From assembly GCA_002747135.1 (NCBI GenBank), contig PDTE01000024.1, positions 1 to 64,000 of the forward strand: a stretch of DNA of 64,000 nt, in the 5' to 3' direction. Every line of letters begins with the position of its first letter. Position 1 is the stretch's first letter. Shown here piece after piece: positions 1-10,879 of the stretch. Both the position numbers and the translations under genes were made by a program. Origin of the DNA: Desulfobulbus propionicus (GTDB lineage: Bacteria > Desulfobacterota > Desulfobulbia > Desulfobulbales > Desulfobulbaceae). The notes beneath the pieces are model-generated. The model saw nothing but the letters and a program-made list of their open reading frames with translations, did no database searches and had not been told where the DNA came from.

Positions 1-101
1 CAGGTTATCCAGATTCGGGCAAGCGCGATTGGCAGCTATAGCCCCTCTATGCGGCGGGTCGCGATCGCCAGAAGATGGGTGACCTGAGAGCAGTTACCTT
101 T
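1..101. repeat. PR1 palindromic repeat, truncated at window start
   Basis: Contains core 'gcgattggcagctatagcccctctatgcggcgggtcgcgatcg' and right terminus 'gatgggtgacctgagagcagttac' shared with many intergenic loci. Confidence 0.85.
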
Positions 102-118
102 AGCTTTATTTTACTTAT

Positions 119-1231
119 TTAAATAAGTACCATTAACTGGTCGTGAAAATATGGTCTGAATTGTTTTATTTTTGTATTTTCTCTGCTTGGGTGAACCCTG
201 TTTGTTAATAAAATGACAATTACCTCTTTTTCAGGATCCATCCAAAAAGATGTTCCAGTAAAACCAAGGTGACCAGCACTTTTTGCTGTAAAATAATGAC
301 CACTGCTTGATTTTCCTTTTGTTGGGGTATCAAACCCTAAATACCATGTTTTATTTTTACCTGGTTTTCTAAAAATCTTCCTAACATTTTCTTTTTCAAA
401 TAGAAAAATTTTATTACTCTCTCCCTGCCAGATATCAAAAAGATATTCACAAAGAAAAAGAACTCCATTTACATCACCAAAAAGACCGGAATGACCGGAA
501 ACGCCACCCATAAGCCAGCAATGCTCGTCATGGACCTCTTTATGAATATATTTGTTTCTCCATGAACAAAATTCTGTAAAAGCTACTTTTTTTTCTTTTT
601 CAATATGTTGATTATTATCAAGAGGTAGGAAAAAAAGATTATTTTCAAGTTCTAAAGGAACTGTTATTTTTTCTTTGTAAAATTCATTTAAAGATCTACC
701 ACTTATTTTTTCTATGGCAAATCCAAGAAGCATAAAACCTAGATCACTATAACAGTTATTTTTACCAGGTTGGAAAAGAAGATGTTCATTAATAATGCTG
801 TCAAATATAAATTTTTTCTTATTTTTATCAAAAACTGGAGGGCTTTGCTTAAAAAAAGGTTTATACGCTGGTAACCCTGAACTATGCGAAAGAAGATGTG
901 TCAGGGTTATTTGATTTTTGTCACATTCTTTTTTTAACGGAAAAATGGAACCTAGAGGAGTATCCCAGCAAACAGCTTGCTCGTCTATAAGATGGAGAAG
1001 CAATAAAACTGTACAAAGCGGCTTGGTCAAGGAAGCCAGGTCAAAAAAGGTATATTCATTTACCTTTGAGTTTCCATATACATTTCCCTCTTTTCCAGCT
1101 GCATATACGCATCTTTTCCAGGAAGAACCTTTTTTGTAACTTACAGCTGCGGAGCATCCAGGAAATACTCCGGTATCAATACCATGGTTACAGACCTTTT
1201 CCATAGCTCTTATAATACTTCTTTCTGCCAT
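119..1231 (-). CDS. Beta-lactamase-family serine hydrolase (class C / PBP-like)
   Basis: 370 aa ORF; 'DLASLTKPLCT' (SxxK), 'YSDLGFMLLG' (YxN-like), C-terminal 'GHLGFTGTSFWMDP' typical of the family. Confidence 0.85.
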   Translation of the reverse strand: MAERSIIRAMEKVCNHGIDTGVFPGCSAAVSYKKGSSWKRCVYAAGKEGNVYGNSKVNEYTFFDLASLTKPLCTVLLLLHLIDEQAVCWDTPLGSIFPLKKECDKNQITLTHLLSHSSGLPAYKPFFKQSPPVFDKNKKKFIFDSIINEHLLFQPGKNNCYSDLGFMLLGFAIEKISGRSLNEFYKEKITVPLELENNLFFLPLDNNQHIEKEKKVAFTEFCSWRNKYIHKEVHDEHCWLMGGVSGHSGLFGDVNGVLFLCEYLFDIWQGESNKIFLFEKENVRKIFRKPGKNKTWYLGFDTPTKGKSSSGHYFTAKSAGHLGFTGTSFWMDPEKEVIVILLTNRVHPSRENTKIKQFRPYFHDQLMVLI

Positions 1232-1300
1232 TATACTCCCCGAAAAAAGGTAATCGATTACTAATATTTATTTGAATTTTCAGTTTTATTTTATTATTTT

Positions 1301-1413
1301 GTTACTACTCGCAGGGCATGTGCACCACCCGCACCACCTTGGCTTCACTTGCTTTACGTTTATAACTGCTTCCAGTTCGCCCGGATTTAGGTAAGTGCGA
1401 TTGGCAGCTATAG
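1301..1413. repeat. PR1 palindromic repeat (left part)
   Basis: 'gttactactcgcagggcatgtgcaccacc...ttggcttcacttgctttac...taactgcttccagttcgcccggatt...gcgattggcagctatag'. Confidence 0.75.
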
Positions 1414-1431
1414 ATAGTCTGAAGATAATAG

Positions 1432-1586
1432 ATAACTGATCACCGGTACTTCATCTTTGCCCGAGCACTCTTTCCCGCATACTCTTGTCCAGCGAAAAAG
1501 AGTGCTTGCCCGATTCTGTTGCACCCGTGACCAATTAGGTCAGAACCAGAGAATAACATCCAGGCACAAACCCCGTGATTGGTTAC
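1432..1586. repeat. PR2 palindromic repeat with 8-bp flanking duplication
   Basis: 'ataactgatcaccggtacttcatctttgcccg...ccccgtgattggttac'; flanks GATAATAG (1424-1431) and GATAATAA (1587-1594), 7/8 identical. Confidence 0.75.
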
Positions 1587-1813
1587 GATAATAAAGACGA
1601 GAGCAGGTACAAAAAAATTGTTCATAACCTGTTTATGTTTTTGTTACTTTTTTTTTGATATCTTGAATCAGGCAGTATTCCTCTTTCTATACAGAATAAT
1701 CAACAAAAATTATAAAATATAAATATCAAATAATTTCTTTTAGTTATATAAATAATAAACAGAATAACATTCTTAATAACAACAATATTTTTTTTAAATA
1801 AGGAATAAAAATT

Positions 1814-2947
1814 ATGGCTTTTCAATTTAATGTTAACAGAGATGAACTTTTGAGTGCCATAAGTACACAGCAAAATATAACAAACAGAAAAGGAACCCTT
1901 GCCATTCTCACCAACGTACTTCTTGAAGTGAATAACAATGAGATTATCTTAACAGGAACCGATTTAGAGATCGGTTTAAAACAGATTATTCCAGCTGAAG
2001 TACTTGAAACCGGAACATTAACACTCCCTTCTAAAAAATTGTTTGAGGTAGCCAGGGAATCAGGTTCACAGGTGCTTAGTTTTCAGGAAAAAGAGAATAA
2101 TTGGGTTGAAATAACTGCCGGACCCAGTGTGTATAAATTAGCAGGTATGGTAACTGACGAATTTCCTCAGTTTCCCGAATATGATGAAAGCAGGATGGTT
2201 GCATTGAACAGCGAAATTATGGCTGATCTTATTGATAAAACATATTTTTCAATAGCTCTTGACAAGGAAAATATGTTCAGCCTGACAGCGGCTCTTCTTC
2301 AAAAGACAGAACAGGAAGATAATTCAATTTTTTTAAAAATGATATCTTCTGATGGTCACAGGTTAACCATAATGAGTAAACAGGTTGATGAAAGTGCCCG
2401 TGAATTGAGTATGAATCCGGTTACACTTATACCAAGAAGAGGTATTAAAGAAATAAGAAAATTTTGCGAAAATACAGATATTTTTTCTTTCGGTATTGAA
2501 GAAAAACAGGCGGTTTTTAAAAGTAATAATTCTTTATTAATTATACGATTAATGGAAGGAGAGTTTCCAGATTATCAATCAATATTAAATAGTTTAGTTG
2601 AAGATAATATAATAACTATAGAAAAAAACAGGTTTCTTGAAAGTTTAAAGAGAATTAGTTTATTTACAGAAGATATATTTCATGCAATAAAATTAGAGAT
2701 TAGTAATAATAATATATTACTTACTTCTCAAAATGCAGATTATGGATCAGCTAAAGATGAATTTGATGTTGAATATGAAGGGGAAGACCTTTCTTTAGGG
2801 TTTAACTGTAGATATTTTATTGATACTCTTCAAGTTGTAGAAGGAAAAAAAATAGAAGCAAGTATATTATCAGATAAAAGCCCTTGTGTTATAACTTCTT
2901 CTGATGATAAAGGATTTTTAAGTATAATAATGCCAATGAAATTATAA
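1814..2947 (+). CDS. dnaN: DNA polymerase III subunit beta (sliding clamp)
   Basis: 377 aa; 'MAFQFNVNRDELLSAIS', 'SSDGHRLTIM', C-terminal 'LSIIMPMKL'; directly upstream of gyrB. Confidence 0.95.
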   Translation: MAFQFNVNRDELLSAISTQQNITNRKGTLAILTNVLLEVNNNEIILTGTDLEIGLKQIIPAEVLETGTLTLPSKKLFEVARESGSQVLSFQEKENNWVEITAGPSVYKLAGMVTDEFPQFPEYDESRMVALNSEIMADLIDKTYFSIALDKENMFSLTAALLQKTEQEDNSIFLKMISSDGHRLTIMSKQVDESARELSMNPVTLIPRRGIKEIRKFCENTDIFSFGIEEKQAVFKSNNSLLIIRLMEGEFPDYQSILNSLVEDNIITIEKNRFLESLKRISLFTEDIFHAIKLEISNNNILLTSQNADYGSAKDEFDVEYEGEDLSLGFNCRYFIDTLQVVEGKKIEASILSDKSPCVITSSDDKGFLSIIMPMKL

Positions 2948-2968
2948 ATTATATATACAAGGAATAAT

Positions 2969-5395
2969 GTGAAGGAAAAAGAAAATAACAAAAATGATAT
3001 TACATTATATAGTGCTGAAAATATAAAAGTTCTTGATGGTCTTGAAGCTGTTAGAAAAAGACCTTCTATGTATATTGGTAATACAGGAGAAGAAGGTTTA
3101 CATCATCTAATTTATGAAGTTGTTGACAACTCAATAGATGAAGCATTAGCAGGATATTGTGATAGAATTTATGTGACTATTCTTCATGATAACAGTGTAA
3201 CAGTAAGAGATAATGGCCGGGGGATACCGGTAGATCTGCATCCTACAGAAAATATGTCAGCACTTGAGCTGGTGATGACTACCCTCCATGCAGGTGGAAA
3301 ATTTGATCATTCTACCTACAAGGTTTCAGGTGGACTGCATGGCGTAGGAGTTTCAGTTGTCAATGCCTTGAGTGTGCACGCATTTGCAGAAGTATGTCGA
3401 AACGGAAAAATATTCCGCCAGACCTACGCATACGGTGAGCGTACCAGCGACCTTGAGGAAAAAGGAATAACAGAAAAAACTGGAACAACAATTTCTTTTC
3501 AGCCTGATCCGGCTATTTTTACAGAAACAACTGTCTATAAATATGAAATAATAAAAAACAGGCTTCGTGAGTTAGCCTTTTTAAATAAAGGCGTAAGAAT
3601 TTATTTAAAAGATGAGCGTTCAGGGGAAGAAGATAAATTTTATTATGAAGGTGGAATATCTTCCTATGTTGAATATCTGAATAGAAAAAGAACGCCAGTA
3701 CACCAGGAGCCAATATTGATAACTGGTGAAAAGGAACAGGTTCAGGTTGAGATTTGTTTCCAGTATTTTGATGGGTACTCAGAACGAATATTTTCCTATG
3801 TAAACAATATAAATACCAAGGAAGGCGGAACTCATGTAGCTGGATTCAGAGCCGCTTTAACCAAATGTATAAATAAATATGCCAGTGATGATGTAGTTCC
3901 CAAGAATTTAAAAGAAAAGATGGGCGGGGATGATGTACGTGAAGGGTTGACCTGTATTATTTCTACCCGCGTGCCAAATCCGCAGTTTGAAGGTCAGACA
4001 AAGACTAAACTTGGAAACTCTGAGGTTAAATCCATTGTTGAGACCACGTGTCATGAAAAGCTTTCCGTTTATCTTGAACAAAATCCAGCGGTTGCAAAGC
4101 GAATATTAAGCAAGGTGGTTGAAGCGGCCAGAGCAAGAGAAGCTGCAAAAAAAGCACGTGAACTTTCCCGAAAAAAGGGCGGCCTGTCAGTTATGATGGC
4201 AGGAAAGCTGGCAGAATGCCAGAGTAAAGACCCTAAAAAAAGAGAGCTTTTTATTGTGGAAGGGGATTCTGCTGGTGGTTCTGCCAAGCAGGGTAGAGAC
4301 CGGACAGTACAGGCGATTCTTCCCTTGCGTGGAAAAATAATGAACGTGGAAAAAGCCAGATTTGATAAGATATTGAATTCAGATGAAATAAAACAGCTTA
4401 TAGCATCTCTTGGCACTGGAATCGGAAGAGAAGAATTTGATATTGAAAAGCTTCGTTACCATAAAATTATTATTATGACTGATGCAGATGTAGATGGAGC
4501 CCATATCCGAACCCTGCTTCTCACTTTTTTTTATCGCCAGATGTTACCACTGATTGAAAATGGTTTTGTCTATATAGGTCAACCCCCTCTATACAGGCTA
4601 GGTAAAGGGAAAAAAGAACGATATTTCATAGATGATGATGAACTCAACAGTTATCTTTACTCCCTGGCCAGCGAGACACTATCTATAGAACTGGCAGACA
4701 ATGAACTCGTTTCCGGCGGCCAGTTGGTCGATATATTGAAAAAGCTTTCTTATTTTGAACGGATATTAATTCATCTGGAAAGGCAGAATATCCAGGAAGA
4801 CTTGACCTTTTTCCTACTGAAACAGGGAGTAAAATCAGCAGATCAATTTTCAGACCGCGGGTTTGTTGAAAATTTACTGGATAAACTTAAACCATTGCAG
4901 CCAACTATTGGTAATATAAGGCCATGCAGATGGAGACCTTCCTGCTGGGAGGTTGATATTACTTTCAGGGGACAATCATTGCTTATGTCAACACTTGGGC
5001 CTAATATACCTTTGGTCAGTGAATACAGACAAGCACTTGATTTGTATAAAGATATTCAAAAATATCTGCAATCATCCTTTAATCTGGTAAAAGGTGCGGA
5101 CAGTGAAAACAGACATGTAGTTCATATAGATAACTGGCATGATTTGATTAATATTGTGCGCAGCGAAACCTTTAAAGGCAGTCACCTGCAGCGTTATAAA
5201 GGCTTGGGGGAAATGAATGCAGATCAGCTTTGGGAAACCACCATGAATCCTGCAAACAGAACCCTTGTTCAGGTAAAAATAGATGACGCGGAAACAGCAG
5301 ATGATATATTTTCAACACTCATGGGTGACAAGGTTGAACCACGCAGGGATTTTATCCAGAATCATGCCCTTGAAGTTACAGATCTCGATATTTAA
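2969..5395 (+). CDS. gyrB: DNA gyrase subunit B (GTG start)
   Basis: '[38 protein letters not shown]', '[15 protein letters not shown]', '[22 protein letters not shown]'. Confidence 0.97.
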   Translation: MKEKENNKNDITLYSAENIKVLDGLEAVRKRPSMYIGNTGEEGLHHLIYEVVDNSIDEALAGYCDRIYVTILHDNSVTVRDNGRGIPVDLHPTENMSALELVMTTLHAGGKFDHSTYKVSGGLHGVGVSVVNALSVHAFAEVCRNGKIFRQTYAYGERTSDLEEKGITEKTGTTISFQPDPAIFTETTVYKYEIIKNRLRELAFLNKGVRIYLKDERSGEEDKFYYEGGISSYVEYLNRKRTPVHQEPILITGEKEQVQVEICFQYFDGYSERIFSYVNNINTKEGGTHVAGFRAALTKCINKYASDDVVPKNLKEKMGGDDVREGLTCIISTRVPNPQFEGQTKTKLGNSEVKSIVETTCHEKLSVYLEQNPAVAKRILSKVVEAARAREAAKKARELSRKKGGLSVMMAGKLAECQSKDPKKRELFIVEGDSAGGSAKQGRDRTVQAILPLRGKIMNVEKARFDKILNSDEIKQLIASLGTGIGREEFDIEKLRYHKIIIMTDADVDGAHIRTLLLTFFYRQMLPLIENGFVYIGQPPLYRLGKGKKERYFIDDDELNSYLYSLASETLSIELADNELVSGGQLVDILKKLSYFERILIHLERQNIQEDLTFFLLKQGVKSADQFSDRGFVENLLDKLKPLQPTIGNIRPCRWRPSCWEVDITFRGQSLLMSTLGPNIPLVSEYRQALDLYKDIQKYLQSSFNLVKGADSENRHVVHIDNWHDLINIVRSETFKGSHLQRYKGLGEMNADQLWETTMNPANRTLVQVKIDDAETADDIFSTLMGDKVEPRRDFIQNHALEVTDLDI

Positions 5396-5403
5396 GTAAA
5401 AAC

Positions 5404-5560
5404 ATACCTGCTCCCATCTCACTTACCTTCAGACGAGTATGACTGGCAACATAGAGGAGCTCTAACTGCCAGGCGCGCTTGCCCAGATTCAGGTGAGCTG
5501 AAAACAGATACAGACGTAAAGCAAATGAAATCAGGGTGGTATATGCCCTGTGAGTAGTTA
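5404..5560. repeat. PR1 palindromic repeat between gyrB and gyrA
   Basis: Core 'gcaacatagaggagctctaactgccaggcgcgcttgcccagattcaggtgagctg', right end 'tcagggtggtatatgccctgtgagtagtta'; flanking direct repeat AGTAAAAAC on both sides. Confidence 0.75.
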
Positions 5561-5580
5561 AGTAAAAACCAGGATACTCC

Positions 5581-8055
5581 ATGACAGATTTGTCTGATTT
5601 TACAGAAAAAAATACCCCAACTATATCAATAGAAAAAGAGCTGCGTAAATCCTATTTGGATTATGCAATGTCAGTTATTATTGGTCGAGCCCTGCCAGAT
5701 GTCAGAGACGGCCTCAAGCCGGTTCATCGCCGTACCCTGTATGCAATGCGTGAACTTGGTAATACCTTTAACAGACCATATATAAAATCAGCCCGAATTG
5801 TTGGGGATATAATAGGTAAATACCATCCCCATGGGGATACAGCTGCCTATGATACGCTTGTGCGCATGGCGCAGGTTTTTTCCATGCGCTATCCTCTTGT
5901 GGACGGCCAGGGTAACTTTGGTTCCATGGATGGCGATTCAGCTGCGGCAATGCGTTATACAGAAGCCAGGATGACCAGGCTTGATCAGGAAATAATTGCT
6001 GACCTGGGCAAGGATACCGTAGATTTTGTTCCTAATTATGATAATTCCCTGCAGGAGCCTGCAGTGCTTCCTGCAAAGATACCAAATATTCTCATTAATG
6101 GATCAGAAGGAATTGCGGTTGGTATGGCTACAAAGATACCTCCCCACAATTTAACCGAGGTCATTAATGGTCTTTTTGCCTTAATTGAAGATCCCAGTGT
6201 GAGTATTCATAAACTCATGGAGATAATCACTGGTCCGGACTTCCCCACAGGTGGTTTTATCTGCGGACGGGCAGGTATAAGAGAAGCTTATGAGACAGGC
6301 AGAGGAGTGATAACAGTTCGTTCACGCAGTCACATAGAGCAGAGAGGAAAAAATGGGGAATCAATAGTTATTACCGAAATTCCTTATCAGCAGAACAAGG
6401 CTGCTCTGGTGGAAAAAATAGCCATGCTTATGAAGGAAAAACGGCTGACTTCCATCGCAGAGATTCGTGATGAATCTGATCGCCAGGGTGTTCGTATCGT
6501 CATTGATCTGAAAAAGGATGAAATACCTGATATTATCCTCAACCAGCTTTATAAAATGACGCCGCTGCAAAAAACCTTTGGTATCATTTTGCTTTGTATA
6601 GTGAACAATAAACCGGAGATTCTCAATCTTAAACAGGTTTTAGAACACTTCCTGGCCCATCGCCGCACAGTTGTTTATCGAAGAACAGCGTATGAGTTGA
6701 GAAAAGCGGAAGAAAAAGCTCATGTCTTGGAAGGGTTAAAAATTGCCATAAGCAATCTTAATGAAGTCGTTGAATTAATAAAAGCGGCAGCAAATCCGGC
6801 AGAAGCCAGGGAACAACTCATAAGGCGTTACGAGCTATCAGAAATACAAGCTCAGACTATCTTAGATATGCGTCTGCAGCGACTGACAGGTCTTGAACGT
6901 GATAAAATAATCCAGGAATATAAAGAGATAATTGAAAAAATTGGATGGCTGAAAAAGGTCCTTAATGATGATACACTGATTATTCAGATCATTCGAAAGG
7001 AATTTGAAGAGATAAAAAATACTTATGGAGACGGACGCCGAACCGAAATTATTGACGCTCCGGATGATATTCTTCCTGAAGATCTGATTATTCCTGAGGA
7101 AATGGTCGTTACGGTTTCCCATACAGGTTATATAAAGCGTAATCCTCTTAATCTTTACAGGGCACAGAAAAGAGGCGGTAAAGGTGTAAAAGGAATGACC
7201 ACACTGGAAAATGACTTTGTCACCAGTTTGTATACAGCCTCAACTCTTGATACCTTTCTCTTTTTTACCAACACAGGACGGGTGTTCTGGCGTAAGGTAT
7301 ATGAACTGCCACTGGCAGGTAGAGCAGCACGAGGCAAGGCCATTGTTAATCTGCTTGAATTGGGTAAAGAGGAAAAAGTCGCAGCTATCCTGCCTGTTGC
7401 AGACCTCGCAAATGCAGAAGATTCACAGACCGTGCTGACGGTTACAAAGCTTGGCCGGGTGAAAAAAACATCCATAGCCGAATATAAACGACCTCTTCGT
7501 AAAGGAAAATACGGTCTGACTATCAAAGATGAGGATGAAATAATTACCGCAGCTATAACATCTGGAAATGATGAAATATTTTTGGTTACCAGAAAAGGAA
7601 TGTCCATACATTTTCATGAATCTGATGTTCGGGTTATGGGAAGGCTCGCTTCTGGTGTTAAAGGAATCACTTTAGGCGATGACGATGTAGTGGTGGGTGT
7701 TGCTGTACTCAAGAGTGACGACTCCATCCTCACTGTTACAGAAAACGGCTATGGAAAGCGTACAGCCGTTTCAGAATACAAAATACAGACCAGAGGCGGA
7801 AAAGGAGTATATACCATAAAAACCAGTGAGCGTAACGGCAACGTTGTTGGGGTGCTGGCTGTAGATGATGAAGATCAGGTTATGCTTATTGCTAACTCTG
7901 GCAAGGTAATACGGATGGCCATGGATAACGTTCGTATAATTGGTCGAAACACGCAGGGGGTCAGACTGATAAACCTTGATGAAGAAGAAAAGGTGGTGGC
8001 TCTTTCCATGCTTGTCAAGGAAGACGAGGTAGAGGAAGAAATGGAAGAAAGATAG
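5581..8055 (+). CDS. gyrA: DNA gyrase subunit A
   Basis: '[33 protein letters not shown]', '[18 protein letters not shown]', GyrA C-terminal beta-propeller repeats. Confidence 0.97.
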   Translation: MTDLSDFTEKNTPTISIEKELRKSYLDYAMSVIIGRALPDVRDGLKPVHRRTLYAMRELGNTFNRPYIKSARIVGDIIGKYHPHGDTAAYDTLVRMAQVFSMRYPLVDGQGNFGSMDGDSAAAMRYTEARMTRLDQEIIADLGKDTVDFVPNYDNSLQEPAVLPAKIPNILINGSEGIAVGMATKIPPHNLTEVINGLFALIEDPSVSIHKLMEIITGPDFPTGGFICGRAGIREAYETGRGVITVRSRSHIEQRGKNGESIVITEIPYQQNKAALVEKIAMLMKEKRLTSIAEIRDESDRQGVRIVIDLKKDEIPDIILNQLYKMTPLQKTFGIILLCIVNNKPEILNLKQVLEHFLAHRRTVVYRRTAYELRKAEEKAHVLEGLKIAISNLNEVVELIKAAANPAEAREQLIRRYELSEIQAQTILDMRLQRLTGLERDKIIQEYKEIIEKIGWLKKVLNDDTLIIQIIRKEFEEIKNTYGDGRRTEIIDAPDDILPEDLIIPEEMVVTVSHTGYIKRNPLNLYRAQKRGGKGVKGMTTLENDFVTSLYTASTLDTFLFFTNTGRVFWRKVYELPLAGRAARGKAIVNLLELGKEEKVAAILPVADLANAEDSQTVLTVTKLGRVKKTSIAEYKRPLRKGKYGLTIKDEDEIITAAITSGNDEIFLVTRKGMSIHFHESDVRVMGRLASGVKGITLGDDDVVVGVAVLKSDDSILTVTENGYGKRTAVSEYKIQTRGGKGVYTIKTSERNGNVVGVLAVDDEDQVMLIANSGKVIRMAMDNVRIIGRNTQGVRLINLDEEEKVVALSMLVKEDEVEEEMEER

Positions 8056-8212
8056 TACCTGCTCACTGGGTGTGTAACTCTCTGGTTTTACCTACCTCAA
8101 ACGTGTAACTGCTCTCAGGCTGCCCCTATCTGGTCAAGCACGATTGGCAGCTATAGCCCCTCTATGCGGCGGGTCGTGATCGTGCAAAGAGGGGTGAGCG
8201 GTGAGGAGTTAC
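8055..8212. repeat. PR1-B 158-bp element with 8-bp TSD
   Basis: GTACCTGCTCACTGGGTGTGTAACTCTCTGG...GGTGAGCGGTGAGGAGTTAC; exact 8-bp duplication GAAAGATA at 8047-8054 and 8213-8220. Confidence 0.9.
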
Positions 8213-8220
8213 GAAAGATA

Positions 8221-8324
8221 GTACCTGCTCAAAAGGGTACCGGTACAATCCTGTTGCACCCATGACCAGTTACACGTCAGAAGCAGAGAATAACACTTAA
8301 AGTACAGACCCCGTGATTGGTTAG
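8221..8324. repeat. PR2 palindromic repeat fragment
   Basis: 'caatcctgttgcacccatgaccagttacacgtcagaagcagagaataacacttaaagtacagaccccgtgattggttag' matches the reverse complement of 27159-27235. Confidence 0.75.
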
Positions 8325-8345
8325 AGATAAAAAGCTGACACAAAA

Positions 8346-9359
8346 ATGATACCAAAACCTGATAAAATAGCCGTAATAGGCGCTGGCAGCTGGGGCACGG
8401 CCCTGGCTGTTTTACTTGGCGGAAAGGGAAAAGATGTATGGCTTTGGGGACATGATCCAGGGCACATGAACCTGCTTGCAAAAAAACGGTGTAACCCGCT
8501 TGATTTGCAAAAAGTGTCTTTTCCTGATACCCTTCAGGTATCAGATAACCTGGAAAAAACCCTTATCAATGCTTCGTGCATAGTTATGGTGGTGCCATCA
8601 CATGCCTTTCGCGATGTCTTTAAACAGGTAGTTAAGATTCTTAAAAAAAGGACACTTATTGTTTCAGCGACCAAGGGAATTGAAATAGAATCGAGAATGA
8701 CCATGAGTCAGATTATGGCAGAAATGACTCAAGATTCATCGCATTTTTTGGGTGCATTGAGTGGACCAAGTTTTGCCATTGAAGTTGCCACAAAACAGCC
8801 AACCGCTGTTACCGTTGCCTTTGCCGATGAAAAGGCAGCTCGTATCATTCAACAGCTTTTTGCAACAGATTATTTTCGTACTTATTCGTCAACTGACGTT
8901 ATTGGTCTAGAGTTATGTGGTGCAATAAAGAATATCATTGCCATTGCCGCAGGTATTTCGGACGGACTGGGGTATGGTCTGAATACCAGAGCAGCACTTA
9001 TCACCCGAGGACTTGCCGAGATGAGTAGAATGGGCCTGGCTATGGGAGCTGATCCGGCTACATTTGCCGGACTTGGCGGGTTAGGTGATCTGGTTCTAAC
9101 CTGTACAGGTAATTTAAGCCGTAACCGAACAGTTGGTTTAAAGCTCGGTAGCGGCAAAAAACTGAACCAGGCTTTAGCCGAGATGAATAATGTTGCAGAA
9201 GGAATCAAGACAACAAAATCATGCTATATTTTGGCTAGATCTCTCAATGTTGATATGCCTATTTTAGATCAAGTATACCAGGTGCTTTATAAAGATAAAC
9301 CCTGCACACAGGCTGTAAGTGAGCTGTTTAGCCGAGACCTAAAAAAAGAATCTGAGTGA
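8346..9359 (+). CDS. gpsA: Glycerol-3-phosphate dehydrogenase [NAD(P)+]
   Basis: 'IAVIGAGSWGTALAVLLGGKG', 'ALSGPSFAIEVA', 'ELCGAIKNIIAIAAGISDGLGYG'. Confidence 0.95.
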   Translation: MIPKPDKIAVIGAGSWGTALAVLLGGKGKDVWLWGHDPGHMNLLAKKRCNPLDLQKVSFPDTLQVSDNLEKTLINASCIVMVVPSHAFRDVFKQVVKILKKRTLIVSATKGIEIESRMTMSQIMAEMTQDSSHFLGALSGPSFAIEVATKQPTAVTVAFADEKAARIIQQLFATDYFRTYSSTDVIGLELCGAIKNIIAIAAGISDGLGYGLNTRAALITRGLAEMSRMGLAMGADPATFAGLGGLGDLVLTCTGNLSRNRTVGLKLGSGKKLNQALAEMNNVAEGIKTTKSCYILARSLNVDMPILDQVYQVLYKDKPCTQAVSELFSRDLKKESE

Positions 9360-10447
9360 AAATTTTACAGGCAATATTGTTCATAACATTTTTATCTATA
9401 CAGGCCTTTACCGGGTGTACAGTTAAAAATGACAGTTCTGATAATTCAGAAAAAACAGGAAATACTGACTTTCCTGTTCAGCTTCCAGCGACTTTTTCCG
9501 GAAAAATTGCTGATCAGGAGTGCGACTTTTTACAGATTAATCTTAATCTGCGCCTGGATCATCTTTACCAGATGCGTACAACCTGCTATGTAAACAACAA
9601 CGTACAATGGATAAAGGCCCACCTGCGGCATTGGAGGTACAATAATCAAGAACGCATCGTTATTCTTGGAGAAAGCAAGAATACCTTAAAAACCTGCCTT
9701 GTAGAAAATGCTGACAATCTAAGGTTTCTGGATAAGATTGACTCTGCCTCCGGCAGAAAAGAAACAGTCCCTGGTTATTTGTTGACAAGAGAAAAAAAAT
9801 ATGACCCTTTTCTTGATACAGTGACACTGCATGGCATGTATTCTTCCATTGGCAACAGGCATGTGCTTACCGAATGTTCCAGTGGCAAGAATTTTCCGGT
9901 TGACCCCAGCGGAAATTTTAACGAACTGGAAAAGGTTTACAGAAAAACTCCGCATCAAAAAAATGAAGCGTTATTGGTTTCTTTTGAAGGCTCTCTCTTT
10001 CCAACTCCAGGAGGCAGAAAATTAAGGGACAGGGATGTAGTAATAGTAAAAAGTTTTAACCGGATATATCTTGACCAGGACTGTAGAGGTAAAAAAACAA
10101 AAAAATCAATATTTGATATCCAGTGGACCGCTGTTGAGATAGAAGGGGAACCGGTAACCCCTAAGGAAAAACAGAGAGCGCCATGTATTACCCTTACCGC
10201 CAGCGGCAACCAGGTAAGCGGGTTTTCCGGCTGTAACAGGTTGAACGGAACCTTTCTTTTTAAAGGAAACGTTCTTTTATTCAACAAGCTTGTCTCTACC
10301 CGTATGGCCTGTGCCCATGGGGTTTCACTGGAAAACCGCTTTATAGATGCGCTGGACAAAACCGAATATTATCTCCTGGATAAGGAAAGCCTGTTTCTTC
10401 TAGATAGAAAAGACAAGCTGATAATGCGACTGAAGCCCAACAGGTAA
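9356..10447 (+). CDS. META (HslJ-like) domain lipoprotein with NlpE-like N-terminal region
   Basis: Lipobox 'FTGC'; C-terminal 'TLTASGNQVSGFSGCNRLNGTF...STRMAC' is a META-domain pattern. Confidence 0.75.
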   Translation: MKILQAILFITFLSIQAFTGCTVKNDSSDNSEKTGNTDFPVQLPATFSGKIADQECDFLQINLNLRLDHLYQMRTTCYVNNNVQWIKAHLRHWRYNNQERIVILGESKNTLKTCLVENADNLRFLDKIDSASGRKETVPGYLLTREKKYDPFLDTVTLHGMYSSIGNRHVLTECSSGKNFPVDPSGNFNELEKVYRKTPHQKNEALLVSFEGSLFPTPGGRKLRDRDVVIVKSFNRIYLDQDCRGKKTKKSIFDIQWTAVEIEGEPVTPKEKQRAPCITLTASGNQVSGFSGCNRLNGTFLFKGNVLLFNKLVSTRMACAHGVSLENRFIDALDKTEYYLLDKESLFLLDRKDKLIMRLKPNR

Positions 10448-10450
10448 AAC

Positions 10451-10602
10451 ATTACTGCTCACAGGGCATGAGCTACCCTGGTTTCACTTGTTTTTAGTGT
10501 ATACCAGTAATCGAGACAATATTTTTCAGGGGTAACAGCTCTTAGGGTTAGAGAGGTACACCACCTTGAAACCAAGGTGGTGCATACCCTGTGAGCAGTT
10601 AT
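10451..10602. repeat. PR1 palindromic repeat with flanking CAGGTAAAAC duplication
   Basis: 'ATTACTGCTCACAGGGCATG...CATACCCTGTGAGCAGTTAT'; CAGGTAAAAC at 10441-10450 and 10603-10612. Confidence 0.85.
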
Positions 10603-10628
10603 CAGGTAAAACAATAAAAGGTGTGTTT

Positions 10629-10862
10629 ATGCAGATATCAATTACTTATTGTACTCAGTGAAATTATCAACCAAGGGCTTCCGGTCTGGAAGCCGAGATC
10701 AGGCAGGCAATTGGTTCTCAGGTAGAGGTAACTCTTATTCCCGGTTCAGGAGGGGTTTTTGAGGTACTGTGCGATGACCGCCTGGTTTTTTCAAAAAAGG
10801 AAAAGAACAGATTTCCCGATCCTGGTGAGGTGGTGAAGCTTCTTCAAAGCACACCGGGATGA
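10629..10862 (+). CDS. SelW/Rdx-family (CxxU) selenoprotein, in-frame TGA (Sec) at codon 11
   Basis: Translation with TGA=U: MQISITYCTQUNYQPRASGLEAEIRQAIGSQVEVTLIPGSGGVFEVLCDDRLVFSKKEKNRFPDPGEVVKLLQSTPG*. Stays in frame for 77 codons to a TGA stop; matches SelW-like 'YCxxUNYxPrA...GsGGvFeV..d..lvFSKke..RFP'. Confidence 0.88.
10676..10694 (+). promoter_or_regulatory. Putative bacterial SECIS hairpin
   Basis: GGCTTCC-GGTCT-GGAAGCC: perfect 7-bp stem, GGTCT apical loop, starting 14 nt after the in-frame TGA (10659-10661). Confidence 0.8.
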
Positions 10863-10879
10863 GTGACAGCTGAAAGAAT

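Noticed and set aside
1440-1625. 61-aa - strand ORF
   Set aside because: Lies almost entirely in the PR2 repeat at 1432-1586.
4069-4416. 115-aa - strand ORF inside gyrB (and similar antisense ORFs in gyrA, recN, ruvB, fabF, etfA)
   Set aside because: Antisense to strongly conserved coding sequence; low-complexity or coding-shadow composition.
5376-5582. 68-aa - strand ORF between gyrB and gyrA
   Set aside because: Composed of the PR1 repeat at 5404-5560.
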